DNA of 64,000 bases, from NCBI RefSeq assembly GCF_029525575.1, contig NZ_JAPDIA010000002.1, forward strand, positions 186,001-250,000, written 5' to 3'. This DNA comes from Cohnella rhizosphaerae (GTDB taxonomy: Bacteria; Bacillota; Bacilli; Paenibacillales; Paenibacillaceae). Made by a program: the position numbers and the translations under genes. The number at the start of each line of letters is the position of its first letter. Positions within the stretch are counted from its first letter, which is position 1. Of the stretch, positions 21,479 to 30,172 are shown piece by piece. A model generated the notes under the pieces. That model was not told where the DNA came from. It did no database searches and saw nothing but the letters and a program-made list of their open reading frames with translations.

Positions 21479-23126
21479 ATGACAACGCCAAAATCCGTTA
21501 CTGCCGCGGCGGCCCGGCTTCCGTTTTTTTATCGCTGGACCGATATCGTCCGGATCGAAGCTTCGGCGGGAGAACCGGCGGCGCTGCCGATTCATCCGGC
21601 CTTCACGCTGCTGGCGGTAGAATCCGGAGAAATGAAGCTCATCGACGCGCGCGGCCTGTGCTTGGGCGAGTTGTCCGCAGGCGATCTGTGCGTGACCGAC
21701 GGGAACATTCGCATCCAATCCGACGCCAAAGCGGGAGCGGGGGGCCGGTGGGAACGGTTATGCCGTCGCCTTCGCGTCGCTGTCGCTTGGCGTGACCGAA
21801 CCCGAAGCTGGCATCATGGCACCCGGAGTCGCCGAACTGCTTTTAAATACGCGCCTGCGCGTCCAACCGCAAGCGTTCGGATGGATTCGCGAATTGTATG
21901 CGCTCCGCGATACCGCGGACCTGTCGGGCATGTATCGCGCCCATGCGGGATTTCAGCGACTGATGGTTAACGTGATCGAAGCGGGAAACGCCGTCGCGAT
22001 GGCGCCCGAGCGAACCGATTGCCGCGATGCGGTGAACGCGACGCTCGCTCGAATGGAGGCACAGCCCGGCTTGGCCTGGACGATGGATCGGCTGGCGCGC
22101 GAAGCGGGGTGCTCGGCGCGCCAATACGCCAGAATTTTTAAGTCGCTGACCGGAAACAGTCCGATCAAGCATCTGACGGGGCTTCGGATGGCCGAGGCCA
22201 AGCGCAGGCTGGCGACCGAAGAAGCGTCGCTGGCAAACCTTTCGGGCTCGCTCGGATTTACGGACCCTTTCCACTTCAGCCGGGTCTTTAAGCGCCACGA
22301 AGGACTGGCGCCGAGCGTATACGCGCGCGCCAGGCGCCAGGGCGCGCGAATCGTGGCGTTTCAATATCTCGGGGAGCTGCTCGCGCTCGGCCTCAAGCCG
22401 CTTGGAGCGCCTACCGCGTTGATGGATTGCCGTTATTTCGCCTCTCGCATCCGGGGGGATCGCCTCTACGGGAGGTTCCGTCGTAGAGCCGGATCTCGCG
22501 CGGGTCCGGGCGCTCGCGCCCGAGCTGATCCTCACTTTCGACGGCCATCATTATGAGCGGTATGCCGGCATCTCCGATACGTTGAATTTATCATGGTCGT
22601 TGTCGCCGGAAGCCCGGCTGATCGCCGTAGCCGACAAGCTGGGCAAGCAGGAAGAAGCGGCGCGCTGGCTGGCGGCCTTTCGCAAAAGATCCGAGGAGAC
22701 GGCCGAACGGCTCGGTCCCGGACCCGGCGGCGCGCGCACGGTTACGTTCATCTGGACGAACGGACTGCCCGAGTCCGTCCAAGTCTACAAGGAGGCGGGC
22801 CTGATGCGGCATCTCGGCTGGCGTTCGCCAAAGGCGGTAGGCGAAAGGCAGACCGGAGACCGCAGTCTTTTCAAATTCGACATCCCGTCGGACATTTGCC
22901 GCATTACTCGGGAGAGGCGCTGTTTGTCGTCGTCGGTTCGGACAAGCGATCCCGGCTGCAGTTCGAGCGCCTCCGGCAGAGCGCGCTGTGGTCGGAGCTG
23001 GAAGCCGTACGCCGGAGGCAGGTGTACGTATTGGGGCAGGAATGGCTGCGCGACGATCCCCTGTCGCTCGAGGGACAATTGCTCGAGCTGCCTGCTATCG
23101 TGAAAAAACCTCGCGTCCTCCTTTAA
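21479..23126 (+). CDS. AraC-family, Btr-like regulator with siderophore-binding domain (frame interrupted)
   Basis: ATG 21479 follows gggaggtgagg. The N-terminal sensor/cupin-like part (LPFFYRWTDIVRIEASAG) is followed by an AraC double helix-turn-helix (MDRLAREAGCSARQYARIFK and GFTDPFHFSRVFKRHEG), then a FhuD-like periplasmic-binding fold (PDLARVRALAPELILTFDG; QSALWSELEAVRRRQVYVLG). This is the layout of Bacillus Btr, which activates siderophore uptake when bound to the ligand. Three frame breaks interrupt it: G6 at 21739-21744 and G6 at 22453-22458 (each +1), and a missing base near 22884-22888. Corrected length is about 549 aa. It lies 68 bp after the binding protein, probably its target. 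Confidence 0.84.
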
Positions 23127-23145
23127 CGGAGTCGCGAGGTTTTTG
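23104..23145 (+). terminator. Terminator overlapping the end of the Btr-like gene
   Basis: aaaaacctcgcg pairs with cgcgaggttttt (ending at 23145). The TAA stop (23124-23126) lies in the loop. The A- and T-flanked arms suit both strands, so it may also end the convergent gene at 23182. Confidence 0.85.
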
Positions 23146-23181
23146 GCTTGCATGGACGGACGTCCGCGCTTCCCGATCCCG

Positions 23182-23538
23182 TCAATCGTGGCGCTTGCCG
23201 GCCTTGTACGGGTTGCCGATCGGAATGAACAAGTCGATGATCCCGATCACGAGCGCCGCGAGCAGCGCGCCCAGGATCGATGCGGAGACGCCTCCGACGA
23301 CGAACTGCGCCAGCCAGATGACGAGCGCGCTGCACAGAAAGCCGACGATTCCGCGCCCGAAGGGGGTCACGTTTTTACCGAAAATCGCCTCGATGATCCA
23401 ACCGAGAATCGCGATCACGAGCGCAAGCATGAGGGCGCTCCAGAAGCCGCCGACCGAAAAATGAGGAACCAGGTATCCGACGATCATCAGCACGATCGCC
23501 GACACGATAAAGCGTACGACGTGTCCCAAGAAATGCAT
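23182..23538 (-). CDS. YvlD-like / phage-holin superfamily IV membrane protein
   Basis: 118 aa and very hydrophobic, with about four transmembrane helices: IVSAIVLMIVGYLVPHFSVG, FWSALMLALVIAILGWIIEA, GIVGFLCSALVIWLAQFVVG and ILGALLAALVIGIIDLFIP. This fits the small YvlD family, which is annotated as holin-like by similarity and in Bacillus belongs to envelope-stress (LiaRS) related genes. There is no phage context here. The gene stands alone on the minus strand, divergent from mutS2. Its function is not established from sequence. Confidence 0.8.
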   Translation of the reverse strand: MHFLGHVVRFIVSAIVLMIVGYLVPHFSVGGFWSALMLALVIAILGWIIEAIFGKNVTPFGRGIVGFLCSALVIWLAQFVVGGVSASILGALLAALVIGIIDLFIPIGNPYKAGKRHD

Positions 23539-23595
23539 GGCTTGATTACCTCCCGTTGTGGGCTGTGTCCGGCAGTGCCGCCGGCGTTAAAGGTA

Positions 23596-23624
23596 TTGTA
23601 TCCACTTTGACCGCCGGTTATAAC
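23596..23624 (+). promoter_or_regulatory. Possible promoter of mutS2
   Basis: ttgtat (23596-23601), a 17-bp spacer and tataac (23619-23624), 67 bp before the chosen mutS2 start. A second tataat at 23655 lacks a -35 partner. Confidence 0.5.
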
Positions 23625-23690
23625 GGAGGCGTAATGCAAGCGCAGCCGCCATCGGATATAATGGAGGGCGAGAGGAGTTGTCGCAACGCC

Positions 23691-26061
23691 GTGAACGACA
23701 AGGCGCTATATACATTGGAATACCATAAGATCGGCGAGCGGCTGCGCGAGCTCGGGGGAGACCTCGCTCGGCAAGGAGCAGGCGTCGCTCATCCGTCCGT
23801 CCTCCGATCTGCGCGAAGTGAACAGAGGACTCGACACGACGGCCGAAGCCGTGCGCGCGATGGACGTCAAGGGCGCCCCGCCGTTCGGCGGCATCACCGA
23901 CGTTCGCCCTGCGCTCGGGCGGGCGAAGCTCGGGGCCATGCTGCTCCCGTCCGAGCTCATCGACGTCGCGCAGTTCATCATGGGCTCGAGACGCGTCCGC
24001 AAATACGTCGGCGCCGTATCCGAGGAAGCCGACATTCCCCTGCTTGAGGATCTATGCGAACCGCTCATCGACGCCAAGCAGCAGGAGGACGAGATTCGCC
24101 GCTGCATCGACGAGCAGGGCGACGTCATGGACGCCGCGAGCGCCGAGCTGGCCGCGATACGCAGAGAGATCCGCACGAACGAGGGACGCGCCCGGGAGAA
24201 GCTCGAGGGCATGATTCGCTCGACATCGGTGCAGAAGATGCTGCAGGACGCGCTGATCACGATGCGCGGAGACCGGTACGTCATCCCGGTGAAGGCCGAG
24301 TACCGGTCCAATTTCGGCGGCATCGTGCACGACCAGTCGGGCAGCGGCGCCACGCTTTTCATCGAGCCGGAGGCCGTCCTTCAGATCAACAACAAGCTCC
24401 GCGAGCTCAAGCTCCGCGAGACGCGCGAGATCGAGCGCATCCTGCGCCAGCTGTCCGAGAGCGTCGGGGTCAAGGCCGAGCTGCTGATCGGCGACGCCGA
24501 GGCGCTCGGCTACATCGATTCGATCTTCGCCAGGGCGAAGCTGGCGGACCGGATGCAGGCGACCAAGCCCCAGATGAACGGCGAAGGGCGTCTGCGGCTC
24601 AAGCGGGCACGGCATCCGCTCATCGACCCCAAAAAGGTCGTGCCGACCGATATCGAGCTCGACGACACCCACTCGGCGATCATCGTCACGGGTCCGAATA
24701 CGGGCGGCAAGACCGTGTCGCTGAAGACGGTCGGGCTGCTCAGCCTGATGGCGATGTCCGGCCTGTTCGTGCCTGCGGACGAGGGCACGATCCTGTGCGT
24801 CTTCGACGGCATCTATGCCGATATCGGCGACGAGCAAAGCATCGAGCAGAGCCTGAGCACGTTTTCCAGCCATATGACGAATCTGATCGGCATGCTCGGC
24901 CAGGTGACGAGCCGCAGCCTCGTCCTGCTCGACGAGCTGGGCGCGGGTACCGATCCGGCGGAAGGCTCGGCGCTCGCGATCGCCATTCTCGAGCATCTGC
25001 ACCGGCTTCGCTGCCGGCTGCTTGCCACGACCCACTACAGCGAGCTGAAGGCGTACGCGTACAATCGCGAAGGCATCATGAACGCCAGCATGGAGTTCGA
25101 CGTCGCGACGCTTAGTCCCACCTACCGGCTGCTCGTCGGCGTGCCGGGCCGAAGCAACGCCTTCGCGATCGCGGAGCGGCTTGGCCTGCCCCGGTCGATC
25201 ATCGACCGCGCGCGCGGCGAGGTGTCGGACGACGAGCTCAAGGTCGATACGATGATCGCTTCGCTCGAGCGGGACCGCCGGACGGCCGAATCCGAGCGCC
25301 AGCTGGCGGAACGGATCAAGCGCGAAGCCGAGGAGCTGCGCCTGAAGCTCGAGGAGGACCGCGCGAAGCTTCAGGAGCAGCGGGTCAAGCTGCTGGAGGA
25401 CGCGCGCGAGGAAGCCCGGCTTCAAGTGGCGAAGGCCCGGCGCGAAGCCGAGGAGATCATCGGCGACCTGCGCAAGCTCGCGCTTGAAGAAGCGGCGAGC
25501 GTCAAGGAGCACAAGCTGATCGAAGCCCGCCGCAGGCTGGACGACGCCGTGCCGGCGCCGGTCGCGAAGCCGCGCCCGGCCGCATCCAAGAGCGCGAAGC
25601 TCGGGCCGGGCGACGAAGTCAAGGTATATAGCCTGGGCGGCCAAAAAGGACATATCGTCGAACTGTCCGGCAGCGATGCTTTCGTCCAGCTCGGCATCAT
25701 GAAGATGAAAGTGCCGTTGGCCGATCTTGAGCCGGTCAAGGCGACGAAGGACGCGGCCGCCAAGAAGACGCAGCCCGTCGCGTCGGGCGCGACCGTGAAG
25801 CGGGCGGCATCGGACCAGATTCGAACGGAGCTCGATCTCCGGGGCGCCACGCTCGACGAGGCGATCATCGAGACGGACCGCTTCCTCGACGAGTCGTTCC
25901 TTTCGAACCTGCACCAGATTTACATCATTCACGGCAAAGGAACGGGAGCGCTGCGCACGGGCATTCAGGAATTCCTGCGCAGGCACAAGCACGTGAAAAG
26001 CTACAGGCTCGGCAATTATGGCGAGGGCGGCGCCGGCGTTACCGTGGCGGAGCTGAACTAG
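23691..26061 (+). CDS. mutS2: Endonuclease/ribosome-rescue ATPase MutS2 (frame interrupted near start)
   Basis: The start is GTG 23691 (NDKALYTLEYHKIGERLREL) with a gagaggag ribosome site; ATG 23661 is an in-frame alternative. A G5 run at 23754-23758 has one base too many; with four G the sequence reads RELGETSLGKEQASLIRP and joins the main frame. Domains are MutS-like core and lever; ATPase with Walker A GPNTGGKT and Walker B LVLLDELGAGTDPAEGS; a long helical arm rich in Glu/Arg; a KOW-like segment (GDEVKVYSLGGQKGHIVEL); and a C-terminal Smr domain (ELDLRGATLDEA, IIHGKGTGALRTGI). Corrected length is about 790 aa. In Bacillus, MutS2 acts on collided ribosomes and suppresses homologous recombination elsewhere. 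Confidence 0.94.
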
Positions 26062-26078
26062 CGTTAGGAGCGTTCCGC

Positions 26079-26510
26079 ATGAATGAGCCAAGCAGCATCG
26101 ACCGACTGCTGTCCCATCCGGCTGTCGCGATCCCGGCGTATTTTTCCGTCGGCATCCTGATGCTGATCATCTGCCTGTACTGCTTCGAGCGGGTGACCAA
26201 GTACGAGTGCTGGCAAGAGATCCGCAGAGGCAACATCGCGGTCGCGATGGCGACCGGCGGCAAAATATTCGGAATCTGCAACATATTCCGGTTTTCCATT
26301 CAATCGAAGGACAGCATCTACGAGAGCATGCTGTGGGCGGGCGGCGGATTCCTGCTCCTGCTCGCCGCGTATCTGCTGTTCGAGTTCGTCACGCCGGTTT
26401 TCCGGATCGACGAAGAGATCGGCAAGGACAATCGCGCGGTGGGCCTTATCTCTCTGCTGCTGTCGGTGTCGTTGTCCTACATTATCGGCGCGGCGGTGAC
26501 GCTGGATTGA
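26079..26510 (+). CDS. DUF350 membrane protein
   Basis: 143 aa, 17 bp after mutS2. Four hydrophobic helices are visible: AVAIPAYFSVGILMLIICLY, a short one around GNIAVAMATGGKIFGICN, a third at MLWAGGGFLLLLAAYLLFEF, and VGLISLLLSVSLSYIIGAAV at the C-terminus. The DUF350 family shares the central NxAVAxxxGGxxxG-like motif and a charged loop before the last helix. The activity is unknown; family members are small membrane proteins often beside stress or polyamine-related genes. It is followed by a tiny membrane peptide and a zinc-ribbon protein, together a likely operon. Confidence 0.82.
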   Translation: MNEPSSIDRLLSHPAVAIPAYFSVGILMLIICLYCFERVTKYECWQEIRRGNIAVAMATGGKIFGICNIFRFSIQSKDSIYESMLWAGGGFLLLLAAYLLFEFVTPVFRIDEEIGKDNRAVGLISLLLSVSLSYIIGAAVTLD

Positions 26511-26535
26511 CGGCGGCCGCCGCAGGAGGTTGCGT

Positions 26536-26619
26536 ATGAAGTATTTATGGGGAACGCTGTTCGCGCTTGCGGCCCTGTTTTTTATTCTTGGCATCGTCTA
26601 TATGGTGAGGGAGGGTTAA
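26536..26619 (+). CDS. 27-aa single-span membrane peptide
   Basis: ATG 26536 follows a strong gcaggaggt ribosome site. The product MKYLWGTLFALAALFFILG continues IVYMVREG, a Lys start, one transmembrane helix and a charged end. It sits between the DUF350 and zinc-ribbon genes with 25-bp and 3-bp gaps, so it is probably cotranslated. I do not recognise a family. The ribosome site, hydrophobic pattern and operon spacing support a real gene. Confidence 0.65.
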   Translation: MKYLWGTLFALAALFFILGIVYMVREG

Positions 26620-26622
26620 GCC

Positions 26623-27189
26623 TTGGCTGCCAACGTGATCATTTGCCCCTGGTGTCAATCGGAGATTATTCAGGAGCCGGGGGAGGAGCCCGACAAGTTC
26701 TGTCCCGTCTGCGACAACGAGCTAAGCGGTTACCGCACGCTCAGCATCGGACTCGGGGACGAGGAGCCTTCCGAAGATGAGGAAGAATCGGAAGACGATG
26801 CGCTTTACGGACGCCGTGGCATCGGGGATCTGTCCGAAGATCTGGAAGGGCTTGACTTGGACCGCGACGACGACCTGCGTAGCAAGGACGAAGCGCTGCT
26901 CCGTTACGAGGACACGGTCGAAGCGATCTTGGACGAGCAGGAGTTCGTGCCCGAATGCCCGCAATGCCGGGAATACATGATAGAGACGGGGACACAGGTC
27001 GTACAAACGGCCTCCTTCGTGCCCAAGCGGCCGGAGCGGCTGCACGGCGGGGCAATCCTTGAGGCGCCGTTCTCGATGACGCTCTATATGTGTCCTTCAT
27101 GCTTTACGATGTCGTACGCGCTGTCCGAAGAGGACCGTACCCGCATCGGAGAGCGTCTCAGCCAAGAACCCGAAGCCGACCGAAAGTGA
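26623..27189 (+). CDS. Acidic zinc-ribbon protein of unknown function
   Basis: 188 aa; TTG 26623 preceded by gggaggg. Two Cys pairs near the N-terminus (CPWC and CPVC) form a zinc ribbon, and a second set lies near the C-terminus (CPQC and CPSC). Between them is a strongly acidic stretch (DEEPSEDEEESEDDAL). The protein is soluble with no signal peptide. It resembles conserved hypothetical proteins of Paenibacillaceae but I cannot name a role. It follows the 27-aa peptide by 3 bp and precedes cysteine synthase by 10 bp, so it is likely part of the same transcript. Confidence 0.75.
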   Translation: MAANVIICPWCQSEIIQEPGEEPDKFCPVCDNELSGYRTLSIGLGDEEPSEDEEESEDDALYGRRGIGDLSEDLEGLDLDRDDDLRSKDEALLRYEDTVEAILDEQEFVPECPQCREYMIETGTQVVQTASFVPKRPERLHGGAILEAPFSMTLYMCPSCFTMSYALSEEDRTRIGERLSQEPEADRK

Positions 27190-27199
27190 GAATGTCCAC

Positions 27200-28120
27200 A
27201 TGAAGAAACTGGTTTATCAAAGCGTTACGGAAATGATCGGCGATACGCCGGCCGTTCGGTTGAATCGTCTGACCGGTCCGGGGGACGCCGAGGTGCTCGT
27301 CAAGCTCGAGCGCTTTAACCCGAGCGGCAGCGTCAAGGACCGGGCGGCAAGCTCGCTGATCGAGGATGCCGAGACTAGAGGCCTGATCGGTCCCGGGTCG
27401 CTCATCGTCGAGCCGACAAGCGGCAATACGGGCATCGGTCTCGCCATGAACGCGGCGGCCAGAGGTTACCGTCTCATCCTCGTCATGCCCGACAATATGT
27501 CCAAGGAGCGGATCGACCTGCTGAAGGCCTACGGCGCCGAGGTCGTGCTGACGCCGGCGTCCCAGCGCATGCCCGGCGCGATCCGGGAAGCGCGTTCGAT
27601 CGCGGCCGCCACGCCCGGTAGCTTTATGCCCAACCAGTTCGACAATGCGGCCAATCCCGACGTTCACCGGCGAACGACGGCGCTTGAAATTCTGGAGCAG
27701 ACGGACGGCCGGCTTGACGCGTTCGTGGCCACGGCGGGAACGGGAGGCACGATTACCGGCACGGGCGAAACGCTGAAGGAACGGCTGCCGAATATTTACG
27801 TGGCCGTCGTAGAGCCTGCCGGTTCGCCCGTGCTGTCTGGCGGCGTGCCCGGTCCGCACAAGCTCGTCGGCACGAGCCCCGGCTTCGTGCCGTCCATCCT
27901 GAACACGGACGTCTACGACGAGATCGTACAGGTGACGGACGAAGACGCGATCGGGACGATGAAGCGGCTGGCGCGCGAGGAAGGCATATTGGCGGGTCCC
28001 TCGTCCGGCGCTTCGGTATGGGCCGCGCTGCAGCTGGCACGCAAGCTCGGCGTCGGCAAGCGCGTGCTCTGCATCGCGCCGGATACGGGCGAGCGGTATT
28101 TGTCGATGGATTTGTTTTAA
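27200..28120 (+). CDS. cysK: Cysteine synthase (O-acetylserine sulfhydrylase)
   Basis: 306 aa, PLP fold-type II. The PLP lysine is in NPSGSVKDRAA; the substrate loop is PTSGNTGIGLAM; the phosphate-binding glycines are TAGTGGTITGTG; the C-terminal serine site is GPSSGASVWAA. It makes cysteine from O-acetylserine and sulfide. The length and motifs are closest to the CysK/CysM group; I cannot separate cysteine synthase from a cystathionine beta-synthase-like paralogue with certainty. It ends the transcript started by mutS2 or DUF350. Confidence 0.92.
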   Translation: MKKLVYQSVTEMIGDTPAVRLNRLTGPGDAEVLVKLERFNPSGSVKDRAASSLIEDAETRGLIGPGSLIVEPTSGNTGIGLAMNAAARGYRLILVMPDNMSKERIDLLKAYGAEVVLTPASQRMPGAIREARSIAAATPGSFMPNQFDNAANPDVHRRTTALEILEQTDGRLDAFVATAGTGGTITGTGETLKERLPNIYVAVVEPAGSPVLSGGVPGPHKLVGTSPGFVPSILNTDVYDEIVQVTDEDAIGTMKRLAREEGILAGPSSGASVWAALQLARKLGVGKRVLCIAPDTGERYLSMDLF

Positions 28121-28203
28121 GATCCGCCTCAAGAACCGCTTACTCAAAAGCGAAGGTCGTTTCGTTTATGCCGTGCCAACGGCTGCGGTGCGATCTTTAA
28201 CGA

Positions 28204-28241
28204 GCTGTCCCCATTTCGTGAAATGACGGGGCGGCTTTTTT
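28204..28241 (+). terminator. Terminator after cysteine synthase
   Basis: gctgtcccc (28204-28212) pairs with ggggcggc (28228-28235); an inner stem catttc/gaaatg caps it and six T follow. Confidence 0.8.
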
Positions 28242-28309
28242 GCTTTGTCGGCTGCTTCTCGACTTGTTAAACCGCGCTCAGGTACGTGGATTGCGGGTTT
28301 GTGCGGGTA

Positions 28310-28600
28310 GCGCGCACCAGAATAACGCAAATTTGAGCGATATAGAGTTCCGCGTGAGTGGCGGGCGAGCTGTCGAGAGATGTGAGCGCGAGAATAGCGC
28401 AAATTTGAGCGATATAGAGTTCCGCGTGTGTGGCGGGCGAGCTGTCGGGGGGATGTGTGCACGAGAATAACGCAAATTTGAGCTATATAGAGTTCCGCGT
28501 GTGTGGTGGGCGAGCTGTCGGGGGGATGTGCGCACGAGAATAACGCAAATTTGAGCTATATAGAGTTCCGCGTGTGTGGTGGGCGAGCTGTCGAGGGCCT
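28310..28600. repeat. Tandem array, four copies of a 72-74-bp unit
   Basis: Copies contain aacgcaaatttgag followed by atatagagttccgcgtg, starting at 28321, 28393, 28467 and 28539 (periods 72, 74, 72). The rest of the gap (28601-28860) shows no gene or clear signal. Confidence 0.88.
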
Positions 28601-28874
28601 CTGTGTGGTGCCGTGGTCCCGCTTAAGCAGCGCCGAACAACGTCTCGTCAAACCGAAAGTTGGCGCGATTCCGTCGAGTGGTTCCATATTGAGCTTATTC
28701 GTGCCGAATGGCGGAGAGAGTCCGCTATGAGACTCCGTGCCAAGACTCTGCGTACCCGCCGCGCGATCTCGCTTTTTTCGGGCATACTTCCGTACAATGT
28801 CGCCGCATCGCGGATAAGCGACCAAGGCCGGCAGCATACTATGTCCCGATTGTCCAATTACAGGAGGGATCGTC

Positions 28875-29099
28875 ATGCTTCAACCGATCACCGGCAAAGA
28901 ACTCGAGTACATCGCGGATTCGATGTCCAACGAGGACCTGCTCATCAAGCAATGCGCGGCCGCTGCCGCGTCATGCTCGAATCAGCAAATCAAGCAGGTG
29001 CTGGACCATCAGGCGCAGGTGCACACGCAGCATTACCAGACGCTGATGTCGCTGCTCCAGCAGCATCAGCCGCTCGCTCCGACGCAGCCCCAAGCCTAA
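28875..29099 (+). CDS. Small protein paired with a CotF-like coat protein
   Basis: 74 aa; ATG 28875 follows caggagg. The sequence is helical and rich in Gln, Ala and Ser (ELEYIADSMSNEDLLIKQCA; then HQAQVHTQHYQTLMSLLQQH), without a signal peptide. It lies 30 bp before a CotF-domain gene and shares its composition, so a spore-coat or spore-associated role is likely. I do not recognise the exact family. Confidence 0.7.
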   Translation: MLQPITGKELEYIADSMSNEDLLIKQCAAAAASCSNQQIKQVLDHQAQVHTQHYQTLMSLLQQHQPLAPTQPQA

Positions 29100-29129
29100 T
29101 ATCGCATCCGAAAGGGAGGCCACACTTTT

Positions 29130-29498
29130 ATGGCGCCAGCAAACCAATTTCTGCCCGACGAAGACTTGGCATATACCGTGCTCGCGGATCTAAAACGCGT
29201 GACGCGCGAATACGCGACGGCGGCTACCGAATCGGTCTGTCCGACGGTTCGCCAGCAATTTACACAACTATTGAACGTGACGCTGCAGATGCAGGGCGAA
29301 TTGTTCAACGCGATGCAATCGGCCAACATGTACAACGCCTCTTCGCCTACGCTGAAGCAGGAGATCGACAAAAACCTGAAGTCGTATCAGGACACCCAAA
29401 CGAAGACGCAGCAATTCGTGCAGCAAATCAAGCAAAGCACGATTCCGGCCTGGCAGCAATCGCAGCAAAACGTCCAGCAGCAAATGCAGCAGCACTGA
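29130..29498 (+). CDS. CotF-family spore coat protein
   Basis: 122 aa; ATG 29130 follows aaagggaggcc. It matches the coat F pattern: FLPDEDLAYTVLADLKRVTR at the N-terminus, the mid-region QQFTQLLNVTLQMQGELFNA, and a Gln-rich tail (QQSQQNVQQQMQQH). Coat F domain proteins are small helical proteins found in the spore coat. It forms a two-gene unit with the 74-aa protein upstream and is followed by a terminator. Confidence 0.85.
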   Translation: MAPANQFLPDEDLAYTVLADLKRVTREYATAATESVCPTVRQQFTQLLNVTLQMQGELFNAMQSANMYNASSPTLKQEIDKNLKSYQDTQTKTQQFVQQIKQSTIPAWQQSQQNVQQQMQQH

Positions 29499-29522
29499 GC
29501 CTAAAGCATGCCCCAGGCATCA

Positions 29523-29561
29523 ACCTCCCCCGGACGGCAGTACCCGGCGGGAGGTTTTTTT
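29523..29561 (+). terminator. Terminator after the CotF-like gene
   Basis: acctccc (29523-29529) pairs with gggaggt (29549-29555), with an inner ccgg/ccgg pairing, followed by seven T. Confidence 0.85.
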
Positions 29562-29639
29562 GTAAGGGGATGACATTGAATTTTCTTTTCACGGGGCCTG
29601 TATTTGATGTAATATGAAAGTTATTCAGGAGGGATCCCC

Positions 29640-30131
29640 ATGAACGAATTCAAGCTGAAGATTCTGGATCTGCTCAAGGAAGACGCGAGATTGTCCGCTT
29701 CGACCATCGCTACGATGCTTGGGGCGGACGAAGCCGAAGTGTCTGCCGCCATCGCGGAGATGGAGCGGGACCATGTGATCGTGAAGTATGCGACGGTCGT
29801 CAATTGGAGCAAGGTCGACGACGAGAAGGTGACGGCGCTTATACAGGTCGAATGCACGCCGGAGCGCGGCCGCGGGTTCGAGAGCATCGCGGAACGCATT
29901 TACCTGTATCCCGAGGTCAAATCGGTATACCTCATGTCCGGCGCTTACGACTTGCAAGTGGAGATCGAAGGCAAGACGCTGAGGGAAGTCGCTTCGTTCG
30001 TCTCCAACAAGCTGTCCACCATCGAATCCGTCATTGCGACCAAGACCTTTTTCATTCTCAAAAAATATAAACAGGACGGCATCATCTTCGAGGAGTTCGA
30101 GGACGATCAACGCCTGCTCGTTTCTCCTTGA
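29640..30131 (+). CDS. alaR: Lrp/AsnC-family transcriptional regulator (AlaR-like)
   Basis: 163 aa; ATG 29640 follows caggaggga. The N-terminal winged helix-turn-helix is KILDLLKEDARLSASTIATM with EVSAAIAEMERDHVI. The C-terminal RAM domain (VECTPERGRGFESIAERIY, VKSVYLMSGAYDLQVEIEG) binds amino acids. It is 41 bp upstream of an aminotransferase gene on the same strand, the arrangement of alaR-alaT (yugG-yugH) in Bacillus subtilis, where AlaR controls alanine transaminase. The gene names rest on this arrangement and family, not on a search. Confidence 0.86.
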   Translation: MNEFKLKILDLLKEDARLSASTIATMLGADEAEVSAAIAEMERDHVIVKYATVVNWSKVDDEKVTALIQVECTPERGRGFESIAERIYLYPEVKSVYLMSGAYDLQVEIEGKTLREVASFVSNKLSTIESVIATKTFFILKKYKQDGIIFEEFEDDQRLLVSP

Positions 30132-30172
30132 CGCATTAAGGGGGCGAGTATTTCGAAAAGGACGGTTGTCCA

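Noticed and set aside
21461..23464. Separate small genes in the AraC-regulator region
   Set aside because: They are fragments of one Btr-like protein in three frames; domain order is continuous after correction.
23182..23538. Prophage because of a holin-like gene
   Set aside because: The YvlD-type protein is chromosomal in many Bacillales and no other phage gene is nearby.
24052..26091. Minus-strand open frame of 679 codons antisense to mutS2
   Set aside because: mutS2 motifs (Walker A/B, Smr) are on the plus strand; the antisense frame has none.
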